Notes under the pieces: generated by a model
What the model was told of the DNA's origin: nothing
What the model saw: the letters and a program-made list of their open reading frames with translations, nothing else
Database searches by the model: none
DNA from: Scalesia atractyloides
Lineage: Eukaryota; Streptophyta; Magnoliopsida; Asterales; Asteraceae
Length of the DNA stretch: 64,000 bases
NCBI GenBank assembly: GCA_947069175.1
Contig: CAMTDV010000002.1
Coordinates: forward strand, 3,823,054-3,887,053
Direction of reading: 5' to 3'
Shown: piece after piece, positions 1 to 11,086 of the stretch
Position numbering within the stretch: the first letter of the stretch is position 1
Layout: every line of letters starts with the position of its first letter
Program-made: the position numbers and the translations under genes

Positions 1-819
1 CTACAACCGATACGGTGGTTCGTGTTATTCCAACGAAGCGCAACCCTGAAGTTTGGTCACATTTTGATTTGTGCGAGATGGCCAATGGTAGAAAAAAAGC
101 GCGGTGTCACCATTGTAATGGTTCTAAGCCGAAACCGCAAACACCACGTTGAGAAAACACATCAAAAAAACCGTTTTGCAAGGCGTTAAAACAACAACCC
201 GCTAGTGGCCAAGCCTCCATGGCAAGTGAAGGCGCTTATTTGTTCCCCTACAATTACGAAATGGCTAGGGTGGAAATGGCGAAGTTTGTAATCCAAGAAA
301 CTTTGCCGTTCAACCATTTCGACAACCAACGTTACACAAAGATGGTTCAAAGAACTCTCCAACCACGATACACCCATGTAAGTCGTGCTACTCTTAGGAG
401 AGATTGTTTGAAATTGTGGAAAAATGTTAAACAAAAATTAATTTTTTATTTTGAAAAATTAGAAACCGGTGTTAACTTAACAATCGTTTGTTTCAAAAGT
501 TAATCATATTATAATTTAAATTTTTTTATTTGTTAATTTTTTATTTTAGAATACTTCATTTTCGGCCATAAAAAAATAAACCAAAAAAATAAAAATAAAA
601 TAATGTTCAGCCAACCGATTATTAAACCGGTTTTTTTCCGGTTTTTAAACCGTTTTTTTTTTCAAATTATTCGGTTTTTTTATAACCGGTTAGTAATTCT
701 AAAAAAAACCGGTTATTAACCGAAACCAATTATTCAATAACCGGTTTTTTTGTAACAAAAAAAACCGAAACTTGTTTTTAACCGGAACCGGTTTAAAAAA
801 AACGATTTGTACACCTCTA
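1..819 (+). pseudogene. hAT transposase remnant with its 3' terminal region
   Basis: Fragment of a hAT-superfamily DNA transposon entering from the left edge. Near 50-120 the translation reads as the start of a BED zinc finger (VWSHFDL, then CHHC). The His part that should follow (TTLRKHIKK) is in another frame, so there is a frameshift near 140. Residues encoded at 219-503 match the N-terminal part of the transposase at 13773-14498 (MAKFVIQETLPF, TLQPRY, HVS). The catalytic middle and the C-terminal dimerisation domain are absent: the coding piece runs straight into a subterminal region (600-800) packed with CCGGTT repeats and an end reading TTTGTACACCTCTA. A deletion derivative that cannot encode an active protein. 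Confidence 0.75.
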
Positions 820-1254
820 AAACTACCCCTTCTATTAAGGTAGGTCCGGCCCTTGATATATGTTCATTACAATAACTATTTATTGTGAGAGTATCTAATC
901 ATATCAAATATCATATGAAGTTTAGTGTTGACTGCGAATAAACCTCGTTGGCGATCATTAATACCAATTAGCTGTGGCAATGGAACGTTGATGAAAACTT
1001 CGAAATTGACATCAAAAGCAATTATATAACTATAATCACGAAGCCAAATAGTGTGAAAATGGTGAAATATAATTTATTGTTCGATAAAGTACCAATAGAC
1101 CAAAAATATATTCTTGAACCGTAATTTGTTCCCTTCAAGAAATCTACAGTTCTCCAAGTACCAGCAGATCGTGACGCGAGATACGACAACATTATTGCGA
1201 CGCTTGATGTGTAAAATTTTAAGATCGTTAGATGCATCAAGGTACATCCCAGCT
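820..1254. other. Gene-free AT-rich stretch
   Basis: I see no coding exons, RNA genes or clear repeats here. Short open frames on both strands lack splice context or recognisable motifs. Confidence 0.5.
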
Positions 1255-1815
1255 ATGGGCGTTCAAAACTATCCGTATACGAAAATCCGATCCGAAATAT
1301 CCGAAAAATTCGGTTTCGGATATCTGAATTTTCGGATTCGGATAGTGATTTTAAAAATTTTCGGGTATTTCGGATATCCAAAATATCCAAAAATTTAATT
1401 TTTATTTTTTTCAGATATCCGAATAACTGAAAATATCCGAAGTATCCAAAAATATTCGAAAAATATTTGAAATATCCAAAAATATCCAAAATATATACGA
1501 AAATATCCGAACTATCCGAAAAATATCCGAAAACTTATATTCGGATATCCAAACTATCCGAAAATTTAATATTTATTTTTTTCAAATATCCTAATAACTG
1601 AAAATATCCGAAGTATCCAAAAATATACGAAAAATATCTTAAATATCTAAAAATATCCGAAGTATCAAAAAATATACGAAAAATATCTGAAATATCCAAA
1701 AATATCCAAAATATATACGAAAATATCCGAACTATCCGAAAAATATCCGAAAACTTATATTCGAATGTCCAAACTATCCGAAATATCCGGTTCCGAATAT
1801 CCGTTCGTCATGAAA
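1255..1815. repeat. Tandemly repetitive 'ATATCCGAA' element, probable non-autonomous hAT
   Basis: About 560 bp built from short variants of AATATCCGAA and its reverse complement TTCGGATAT. Within it a block of about 171 bp is duplicated in tandem: the phrase AATAACTGAAAATATCCGA starts at 1422 and again at 1593, and the flanking text repeats with it. The borders have opposite orientation of the motif (GGATAT early, ATCCGAA late), as in subterminal repeats of small hAT elements. No coding capacity. Exact ends and target duplication are not clear. Confidence 0.5.
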
Positions 1816-2080
1816 GGCTTGTATCAAAAGGTGTTCTCTATAATACTTGAAGAATGCAAAACAGTTACAGGAAATATGGCTATTTAAAGGATTTGTCTTA
1901 AGTTGGTCAAAGTTGTCATCTTTTTAAAGGAATTCAAATATTGTGATAGCATCTTTCAAGTAAATAAACCATGTTATTGCCAAAATATGAAGATTATCAA
2001 TAGTCAAATTAGTCCTAAATAATTGTAAGTCAAACCATTATCTAATTTATGTCAAAGAAAAAAAGTTAAACCAAATCAAC

Positions 2081-2158
2081 CTTGTTATGATTTAAAAACC
2101 TTTATTTAAAACAAAAGCTAACAAGTATAAAATGTAAAGGTTTTTAAATCATAACAAG
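2081..2158. repeat. Perfect 24-bp inverted repeat (hairpin)
   Basis: The arms 2081-2104 and 2135-2158 are exact reverse complements over 24 bases (starting CTTGTTATGATTTAAAAACC), separated by a 30-base AT-rich spacer. It could be a tiny MITE or foldback. Transcribed, it would form a stable stem. Confidence 0.7.
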
Positions 2159-2343
2159 CAGTGTTTAAAGCCTACCGGATTTTTGTTTTCAGGGTATATC
2201 GTCACATTATGGAACTTTGTATAACCGACTATGGTGTCTTGATAGCTTTTAAAATGAGTTATTATAAATGTTTGAGCATCCACATTTTTGAAAACTATAA
2301 AGTCTTCTTCTTGTACACCAAGTTCAGTAACGACCGTTGACCA

Positions 2344-2509
2344 GGGGCGGACCTACCTTAGGGGAAGGGGTAGCCTCCGTTACCCCTTGGCGCTCAGGCG
2401 GTAGTGTAAATTTTGGAAAAATTTGACCTTTTTTTTGACGTTTTTTCGATTTCGTTACCCATTTTTTATAAAACATTACCCCTACGAAAATTTTCTAGAT
2501 CCGCCACCG
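2344..2509 (+). mobile_element. MITE, family A, copy 1
   Basis: A 166-bp element starting GGGGCGGACCTACC and ending CTAGATCCGCCACCG, so the ends form an imperfect inverted repeat of about 13 bp. It is bounded by identical CCGTTGACCA at 2334-2343 and 2510-2519, a 10-bp target-site duplication. Conserved interior words are GGGGTAGCCTCCG, GGCGGTAGTGTAAATTTTGG and repeated CGTTACCC. Other copies lie at 8903, 20911 and 54098. The 9-10 bp duplication is typical of Mutator-type elements. Confidence 0.85.
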
Positions 2510-2599
2510 CCGTTGACCAACCATTAGACAAACAATAACCGGTTGTAGATGGTTTCACAGTAACAGTCCATAAGCCACCTTCCTCACTGGTCCGATAAC

Positions 2600-2754
2600 A
2601 GTGATGGATTCAGAAACTTTTTTCAGTGGGTTCGTTTTGGTAGATTCTCACTAACTTTTTTCAAATCATACAAGGTTCTTACTATTTTTCCCATATTTTT
2701 ACAAACCGAGTAGGTTTATGTGAACCCACAAAAACATGGCTGGATCCGCCACTC
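2600..2754 (+). mobile_element. MITE, family B, copy 1
   Basis: About 155 bp, starting AGTGATGGATTCAGAAA and ending GGCTGGATCCGCCACTC. Its ends resemble those of family A (GGATCCGCCAC). TCCGATAAC (2591-2599) and TCCGATAAG (2755-2763) flank it as a 9-bp duplication with one mismatch. A second copy at 12181 shares the core words GATTCTCACTAA, AATCATACAAGG and GAACCC. Confidence 0.8.
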
Positions 2755-2763
2755 TCCGATAAG

Positions 2764-3818
2764 ATAACCCTTTAAATCATTCAACACATTATACCAAGGT
2801 GGTAAAGGCTGTAACTGTCAAATAAAAAAATAAAAAACATTTGATTTGTCATCCACATAAATAAAAAAACCACGATCCATAACTGTATAGAAAACAAAAA
2901 ACATCAGTAATATAAAGAGAATACATCAGATAAAAAAAATAAAAAAACACATGACTTGTATCCTATAACAACCAATACACATGAACGATTATATGTATAT
3001 AACCATTAAAAATAACATGAAAACATAAGTATATACGTGTGATTCAACAACATATAAACAACGAATTTCTTGTAAACTAATTGTAAACAAAGTAACCATG
3101 TTTGAAACAACAAACAGCTATCAAATTTTAATAACATATCCAATGAAAAAACATTTGGTTCACTCAAATTATAATTTTGCTCTTTTTAAATTTACAGTTT
3201 TTTCATTGGTTTTTTCTATAATCCTCTCACAACCAAATTACGATTTGCATCAGTTCAAATTTACAGTTTTGCCACCGTATTTTTTCCTTTCGAATTACAC
3301 TTTTGCTAGTGTAAATTTATAATCAGCCATTGTTTTAATTTTTTTTAACAAAACTATGGTAGTGTTTTGTTTTAATGGTTGACCGTCTGGCACACGCTCA
3401 TTTGTTTTGCTCCCAATTTAAAATTATAGTACTTCCACTGTTTTACTTTTTTTTTAGTAAAAATATGGTAATATTTTGTTTTTGTTGGTTGACTCGATGT
3501 AATTTTTTTTGAAATCGTGTTACAGTAGCATGTACAAGTAACCGAAACACATACGTACATATTATGAAAGAGAAATGTTTAGCTCAGTGCCCCGCAACGT
3601 GGGCGGAGCAAAACCTATAGATTATTTTGATGAGTGGGTTTGCATATATAATGTTCGCATTTCATCCCCAAGATAACAAGATTGGCATTAAGAATTTTGG
3701 CATTAAGACTAATCAATAGATTTTTTTTATTCAATTTTATTACATAGTATTAGACAACAACAATACAAACTTTATAATATAACACGAAATCATAATAATT
3801 TTTGTAACAAATTAACAA
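2764..3818. other. Gene-free AT-rich stretch
   Basis: No supportable gene. Low-complexity A/T runs and short unconvincing frames only. Confidence 0.5.
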
Positions 3819-4010
3819 GAGTAAATTGCACAAAACGTCCTTTAAGTTTCATCAATCTTGCTGGTTTCAGCCTTAATCTTTAAAAGTTGCCAAAACAAGC
3901 CTTTAAGTTTAAATTAGTTACGGGTTTCATCCTTTATCACTAACCCAGTTATTAATTCATGTTAAACGGCCTCACATGCATGGCATGTGAGGGTAAAACC
4001 GTCTTTTCAT
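3819..4010 (+). repeat. Left terminal inverted repeat of the MULE family
   Basis: Starts GAGTAAATTGCACAAAACG and runs about 190 bp. It is nearly identical to the terminal repeats at 41445-41640 and, inverted, 42890-43084, and more distantly related to those at 39105 and 40043. A matching right terminus (GCAATTTACTC) is not present downstream of the transposase before the neighbouring KCS gene, so the right end appears lost. Confidence 0.85.
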
Positions 4011-4091
4011 ACATTTGAGCTTATAAAACCAATATAACACTGATTAAATCCCAGACGTCTTCAATACTCACAATTCCGATCAAAACCCCAA

Positions 4092-7000
4092 ATGGCTAAC
4101 AGAGGAGGTGGATTTCATATACGCGGAGAAGATGATGATGTTTATGATGTCGATGAACTTCATGGTAAAGTTCAAAGTTCAATTTTATCATATTTTACTT
4201 CGATCCATTTCATGTATGTGTTTAAAGTTTAGATTTTTTATCTTTAAAATGCAGAACTTTATCCAATGTTCTTCTCAATCAACATGCATCATGGGGGATC
4301 ATTTACAAACAATCCAGATCGTATGTATGTAAATGGTTTGTTAAGTTTAATTGATTTGGTAGATGACGAGAAATTTGGGGTTTATGAATTGGCCCTAATG
4401 ACGAAAGAGTTAGGGTATGATCTTGATGTCCCTACCTTTTACCATTATGTTGAGCCAGGGGGTGATTTGGAATCTGGGATTCATCTATTGGCTAAAGATT
4501 CCCATGTCTTGCAGTTGTTAGAAATCATTCATCAGGGGAACAGGTTTATTGATATATACATTGAGCATGGGATGTCTAATATTATCTTAGTGGAGATACC
4601 CTCACAATCAAGTGTGGTACTAGAAGAAGTCAGTGAAGTTGAAGCTCAGATGATTGATAGTAAAAGGAACAACCCAAAGGTACTAGCATTGACCTGGAAT
4701 GAATCATCAAATGAAAACAATGGAGGCGTGGAATGTGGAACAAAGCACATTGAAGATGATACTTAAAATGCAGCATATGTAGTAGATATTGGAAACTCTA
4801 GTATGGTTACTCCTCAGGTACCTAGTGCTGCAATTCATGATATTGGAATGACTAGTTCTGTCATGAATGCTTTTTACCCTTTCTTAGATGATAATGATAG
4901 GGATACTAATGAGGTTAATGATAGGGATAGGGATACTAATATAGGAGAAGATAGTGACCAAGAAAGTGATTATATGGTTGATGAGGAGAATGATATGGAT
5001 GAAAGTGATATTGACATGAGAGATTATAAGTTCATGATTGATGATGAAGAGGAAGATGAAACTCACCATGAGGCAGGGGTTGATGATTTAGAGGTCTTGG
5101 ACAATGAAAACTTTGATAGTGCTAGTGATATTGAGAATAATATAGGGAATGTCAGGAGGAGAACCTTAAAACATATAAAAAGGGCACAAGCTAATGATAA
5201 CAACTTCTACATAGGTCAAATGTTTGGAAATAAGGCTGAAGTTAAAAAGTTTTTAAAAAACACACAGTGGAGACTAGAAGTTTGTTAAAAATAGTAAAGG
5301 ATGATAAGGATAGGGTAAGGGTTGCATGTGCAGGTGATATTCCTGGTGTTGAAAAGGTGGAACCTGTTAAGAGGCCAAAAAAGAAAAAAGTTAAAAAGAA
5401 CCAGAAAGAAGGGGACATTTCTGTTGAAGGAGGGACTGAAATTGAACATGATAGGAATGAAGGAGGTCTAGAAAAAAAACACATTGGGGGAAGAGGTAAA
5501 AAGAAAAACCCTAAGCAGTTTGTATGTCCCTTTGTGTTGTTGGTGTCTAGGGATTCAGTGACAGAGAGTTGGATAGTTAAGACTCTAATAGATGAACACA
5601 CATGTTTAGAGAGCCGAAACATTTATCACTGTAGTTCAACTTTCTTAGCACAACAACTGATGGAACAAATCGAAGATAACCCCAGCATCCCTGTCAAAGC
5701 AGTACAGGAACAGTTTCAGCGAAAATATGAAGTTTCAATTTCTAAATGGACAGCTTTTAGGGCCAAAGCTAAAGCTCAGAAGCAGCTACATGGTGACTAT
5801 AGTTCACAGTATGGTCTACCACCAGCAGAGCCTAGTGAGCCTACAAGAAAATTCAAAAGAATCTACATTTGTCTTGGTTCACTAAAGCAAGGATTCAATG
5901 CTATTGGGAGGGATTTGGTAGGGCTTGATGGTGCATTTATGAAAGGTCCTTTTCCTGGTCAGGTTCTCACAGCTGTTGGAATTGACAACAACAACATGAT
6001 TTATCCTCTTTCCTATGCAATTGTTGAAGCTGAGAACATTAACTCATGGACCTGGTTTCTTGAATGTCTTGGTGATGACTTACAACTTGCAAGCAATTCA
6101 AATGTCACATTCATGAGTGATAGACAAAAGGTACATATTTTACATTATTAATCTGTTGGTTTATCATACTTATGCATTTTTAAATGTGTAACAGGGAATT
6201 CAGAATGCAGTTTCAAATTTGTTTCCAAATGCTGAGCACAGATTCTGTCTCAGACATATCCATGAGAACATGAGATTATCTTATAAAGATAAGGAGTACA
6301 AAGACATGCTTTGGAAAATAGCAAGTGCTATAACAGTTGTACAGTTTGAGACTTGTATGGATGAGCTAAAGACTTTGAATTCTAATGCACATGTGTGGTT
6401 ATCAAAGATCCCACCAAAACACTGGACCAGATCTCACTTTTCAGGTAATACACTTGCAATTATTTAAAATATTAAATTCCATATGTAGACTATTACACTT
6501 GTAAGTTTTTGAATTTGTGCTACATATTTTGTGAACAGGTAGGGCACACTCTGATGTACTTCTGAACAACATATGTGAGGTATTTAATGCCAAAATAGTA
6601 CAAGGGAGAGATAAGCCCATAATCACAGCTTTAGAATACATAAGGGAATACCTTATGAGAAGGATAGTTAATGTCTTACAAGTTATTGATAAAAGTGATG
6701 GTCTGTTGACACCATATGCTACCAATCAGTTGTCAAACATAAAGAAAGATGCTGCAAAGTATTCAGTTAGTTGGAATGGGGATGAACACTTTGAGGTATC
6801 TCATGGTATTGACCAATGTGTGGTCAATGCAGTTCAGAAAACATGTAGTTGCAGGAGGTGGGAGATTACATGAATACCTTGCAAGCATGCAGTAGCAGCA
6901 AATTGGAATATGGCCAGCCATGGTCAACAGGTTGTCTTTATTTATATAACATTCATTTTGATTTGTTATTGAACAATAATTGTTGTATACAGGTTGATAT

Positions 7001-7385
7001 ACCAGAAAATTGGGTGCACCCACTGTACAAGTTGGAATCATGGAAGCATGTTTACAGTTTCAAGATATTTCCTATCAATGGTAGAACTTTATGGCCCAAA
7101 TCCCATGTGCCAACTACTATAACACCACCAAGTTACCACAAGTAAGCTGGAAGGCCAAAAAAGAAAAGGAAAAGGTCTGTAAGTGAGATAGAGGATATGT
7201 CCAAAGGTGGAAAATTATCAAAGAAGGATGCTTCTGTGAAATGTGGAAAGTGCAAGGGCCTTGGTCATAATACCAGGACATGAAAGAATGTTGCAGGTTC
7301 TTTAGGTGTCAAGAAGGGTGCAGGCTCTAGTGGTGTCAAGAAGGGTGCAGGATCTAGTGGTCTTAAAAACTTATGTCATGTTTAA
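4092..7385 (+). pseudogene. MuDR-type MULE transposase, multiply broken
   Basis: Remnant of the autonomous transposase of the MULE family. Exons are 4092-4164, 4255-6130, 6195-6444, 6539-6930 and 6993-7385, with GT/AG borders in phase. Order of domains: acidic N-terminal region; MuDR N-terminal domain (FYIGQMFGNKAEVKKFL); MULE DDE domain with LDGAFMKGPFPG and FMSDRQKG; SWIM zinc finger (CSCRRWEIT, then IPCKHAVAA); a basic segment; and a C-terminal zinc knuckle (CGKCKGLGH). Lesions: TAA at 4764-4766, a 1-nt loss in an A run near 5254, TGA inside the SWIM finger at 6871-6873, TAA at 7143-7145, and TGA at 7281-7283 inside the zinc knuckle. It cannot make an intact protein, though the open stretches are long, so decay is fairly recent. 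Confidence 0.88.
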
Positions 7386-7694
7386 TTGTCTTTGAAAACT
7401 ATGTAGACTTGGTGACTTTTGTTATGTTTTGTATTAGACAGTATTTTCTTTATGGTATGTCATGTTTTTATTGTTTTTATATGATTTGTGGATGTTATAT
7501 GTTAGACGGTCGTTTAATGATTTGAGGGTGTTATATGCTATACAGTTAATGCAGGGTGTTAGGGGGCAGGTTACAATTTCTGCAGGTGGTTCTGTTTGCA
7601 GATTGTTTGGGGTTTGTATTATCAAGGGTTACAGTTTGTTAAGGATTGCAAGTTGTTAGGTAATGCAGGTTGTTAGGTGATGATAAGTGTCAAA

Positions 7695-7898
7695 TGTCCG
7701 CGGACACTTATGCTTTCACTTTGTTATGTCCACGGACACTTATTCGTTCACTTTGTTATGTCCGCGGACACTTATTCGTTCACTTTGTTATGTCCGCGGA
7801 CACTTATACTTTCACTTTGTTATGTCCGCGGACACTTATGCTTTCACCTTGTTATGTCCGCGGACACTTATGCGTTCACTTTGTTATGTACGCAGCTA
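7695..7898. repeat. 32-bp minisatellite with a perfect 12-bp palindrome
   Basis: Six head-to-tail 32-bp units start at 7695, 7727, 7759, 7791, 7823 and 7855, with a decayed seventh at 7887. Each opens with the palindrome TGTCCGCGGACA (copy 2 has CCACGG) followed by CTTATNCNTTCACTTTGTTA. No spacers of unique sequence occur. The unit is not a multiple of three and lacks stops, so all three forward frames stay open through the array. That explains several overlapping open frames and is not evidence of coding. It sits between the broken MULE transposase and the 3' end of the KCS gene. Confidence 0.9.
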
Positions 7899-8902
7899 TA
7901 CAAACATGACATAAACAACAACTGCAACAATATCCATATGATCGAAATTTTCAAAATACATTCCATTAATAATATCCAAAATATATAACTGCCTTAACAT
8001 GATTCACAACTACAAAACACAATACATCAAGATCATACTAGATTTCATTCCACTAACTAACTATTTTTAAGAAACACAACAATGAAAAGCATCAACCAAC
8101 TAAGAATCATGTACTTTTTCCATTTTTTGCCACACCGCGCTACTACACTTAAACCCGGACCCGAACGCCATCTGCCAAACCCGGTTCCCTTTCTTAACCC
8201 GACCCTTAGCCTCCGCATACGCCAACTCATACCAAACGGAGCTACTTGACGTATTACCAAACCTGTATAACGTCATTCTAGAATATTCCATTGCCGATTC
8301 ATCAAACCCTAACGTCTTCTGCAATTCATCTAGCACCGGCTTCCCTCCGACGTGCGGCAAGAAGTGGTCGACGGCGATGTTGTAGTTTGGTACGTACGGC
8401 AGCATGTTCGCCGTCGGCCGAAGTTTCAGGCCGATGTTATTTGCTAAATATTTGAGTTTTTCCGGTATCGGAAGGATCAGGTTACTAAGGGAGCTGACGT
8501 TTGACGTTACCACGCTGGATGCAGCTTTGAAGAGGTTTCTGGTGACGGTGATGCCGACTATTCCTGCGGTGTCTTCTTCCTGGATGATGCAGTTGTACGA
8601 CAGGTCGGAGTGTGCTTCGTTTGTGTGTAGAGCATGGAGGAGTTCATATTTGCAGGTGCGACGGTCGGAAGGACGGTTTGAAAGGAGGATCGCTGCTCCG
8701 CCGACGCGGAAGAGACAGTTGGTGAGGAATTTGGATCGATCGTCTCCTAGGTAGCAGTTCTCGGTGATGCTTTCTGCACTCACTACCAATGCGTATGAAT
8801 CATCGTGCACCTGTGAGTTTTCAATTTTCAATAGGTTTTTGTTAAGCTTATTGTTGTTGATCGTATAAGAATTAGGGTTTTAGAATATAGTACTATTAAG
8901 CA

Positions 8903-9056
8903 GTGGCGGATCAAGGAAACTTTCATAGGGGTAACGTTTTAAAAGAAAGGGGTAACGAAATCGGAAAAACGTCAAATTTTTTCAAAATTTACACTACCGC
9001 CGGAACGACAAGGGGTAGCAGAGGCTACCCCTTATATAAATGTGCATCCGCCCCTG
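8903..9056 (-). mobile_element. MITE, family A, copy 2 (in KCS intron)
   Basis: A 154-bp copy in reverse orientation: starts GTGGCGGATC, ends GCATCCGCCCCTG. CTATTAAGCA (8893-8902) and CTATTAGGCA (9057-9066) form a 10-bp target duplication with one mismatch. Interior words match the other family A copies in reverse complement (ACACTACCGCCGGA, GAGGCTACCCC). Confidence 0.85.
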
Positions 9057-9804
9057 CTATTAGGCAAACTAGAAATACCTACACATTTTTACACGATAAC
9101 AACAGGACAAAAAACCCTAATTTAGCAATACTATATCCACAAAATAAGGCTATGCGGTGTCGATCCTATTTTCTCCGGATTTCCTCATGTGACATAGTAG
9201 CGTCACATCAGCTTTTTCCAGTTTTCCCAGATCGCGTGTTGTTGTCCCAGATTTCCCCAAAACTTAAATATTTTTTAATTTTAACTTTTAAAATACAAGA
9301 TCTTAGCTAAAATAAAAGTTACATAATTAAAATAAATATATTTTATAAACATAAGGGTTTTTTAAACCAACTTAAATATTAGTTTTTCTTTTTAATTAAA
9401 CCAAACTTTAAGGTTTACTAAAAATTAAAGCTAAATTTTAAGGTGTATTATTTAACATTAAAGCAAACAGGCAGAACTTTTTTGCAAACTCAAACAAAAG
9501 AAAAATGGCAGTCCTTTTTCTTCCTCTTGTCACTTGCAATTAAACCCTAACAAAATACACACATACCTCTTAATACACCCACAAAAGAAAAGAAAAAAGC
9601 TCCCAAATTTCCCGATAATCTGTGACGGGTCCCGTTCACCCCTGTAAAAAAATCTCACCAGAACCGGGGGTCGGGGTTGGGCTTCACCGAGCCATCCCGG
9701 CTCCCACACCGAGTACCCTAAAAACAAAATAAAAGGCCTAGGTAATGTGTCCGACCATTTTCCAAACATAGTAAGTAATACATAACTTTTTTTAACATTC
9801 ATTG

Positions 9805-11086
9805 GAATGCATCAAAAGTTCCAACACATTTCCGACAAAATATTTTTTTTGTTATTAACTTTATTATTGTTAGTGTTTTTATCATTATTTATATATTAAC
9901 TAATTTTAGAAAACTCTTTTGGTATGAAATTTCTTGAGAAAAATATGGAAAATTTATTGTTTTTTTAAACTTTTTTGGCTTTTTATAAAAAAAAAAACGT
10001 ATTTGATCGGAAGTTGGAAGGAAAACTTGAACCAAATTTTCGTCAGAAGTAGGTCGGAAATATTTTGGTTGGAAATTAGTCGAAAACTCCTTAGTTTCGC
10101 CACCCCCCTCCCCCGACTAAAATTAAGTGAAAATAGGGAAATTTCACCGATTGACTGTGTATGTGATTGTCCAATTGAAAAAAAGGGGAACCACACACTT
10201 GGATGGGGAAGAGCGATGAGGTGGAAGAAGAATGTGAGGCGGAGGATAAGGGTAGGGGGGGCACACCCCATACCCTTAAGATAATATTTCAGTTAGAAAA
10301 CTTTTCGTCAGAAAATAGTCAAGAAAGATTTTAGTAGGAAATTTGTCGGACATATTTTCCCACTAGTTTTTTTTTCTAGATGATATAATTTTGGTCGTAA
10401 ATTCGTTAAAATTAGATACTTCCGACGAAATTTAAGGTTGGAAACACTATAGTTTTCTAGTAGTGAACTTCTATTAATATTACCATTCGTAGGACAATTT
10501 TCCTAGCGAAATCAGTTTTGTCGGAAAAGCGTCGTTAAAGGTTTTTTCTTACGCATTTTCGACGAATTTTGCATTTAAAAACTAGGGATGCAAACACACA
10601 GAGCTCGAGCTCGAAATGAGCCGAGCTTAAACGAGCTCCGGCCCAAGCCTAAAAATAAGCCTGTTTTGAAAACAAGCCCGAGCTTCACTTACCAAGCTCG
10701 AGCTGGATCGTGAGTCTACCAAGCCTATTCTTTATATAGTTTTTATTTCGTATATTAAATATGTAGTTGTATATAGTAATTATGATGTATAAAATCAAGA
10801 TAAAATAACTAAACTATATATATACATATATTATTGTATACTATATAAAAAATTATAAAAACAGTTATTGTATTTTATATAAACTAATTAACAAATAATA
10901 AATGAGCCGAGTTCAAGCTTGAAAAAATACCTACGAGCCGAGCTCGAGCTTATAAACAAAGCTCGAACCGATCCTAGCTCGAGCTCTCATAAGTTATTTA
11001 AAAGTAAGGAGCTCGAGCCCAGTCGAGCTTGGGCTTGGCTCAGCTCGTTTGCACCCGTATCGAAACCAACCACTTTTCTAGTAGTG
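9805..11086. mobile_element. CACTA 3'-end sequences with a nested hAT-type element (KCS intron)
   Basis: Many TTTCCGAC / GTCGGAAA subterminal motifs occur from about 9830 to 10570, as in CACTA (En/Spm) elements. Two termini of the form TTTTCTAGTAGTG end at 10465 and 11086. A second element with dense AGCTCG motifs (about 10586-11060; ends GGGATGCAAAC and GTTTGCACCC) is inserted just inside the second terminus. A similar AGCTCG element lies at 50273-50730. I could not find a matching CACTAC... left end, so this is a truncated or nested remnant. Confidence 0.6.

Noticed and set aside
5242..5622. 126-codon minus-strand frame
   Set aside because: Antisense of the MULE transposase; Phe/Ser/Pro-rich as expected from the Lys/Glu-rich sense strand.
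7695..7898. CRISPR array
   Set aside because: Units are contiguous with no unique spacers, and this is a plant nuclear sequence.
7670..7988. Three overlapping open frames of 75-103 codons over the 32-bp repeats
   Set aside because: The unit has no stop in any forward frame and is not a multiple of three, so open frames arise automatically.
8404..8754. 116-codon plus-strand frame
   Set aside because: Antisense shadow of KCS exon 2.
9530..10284. Open frames of 90-116 codons in the KCS intron
   Set aside because: No domains, and they overlap CACTA subterminal sequence.
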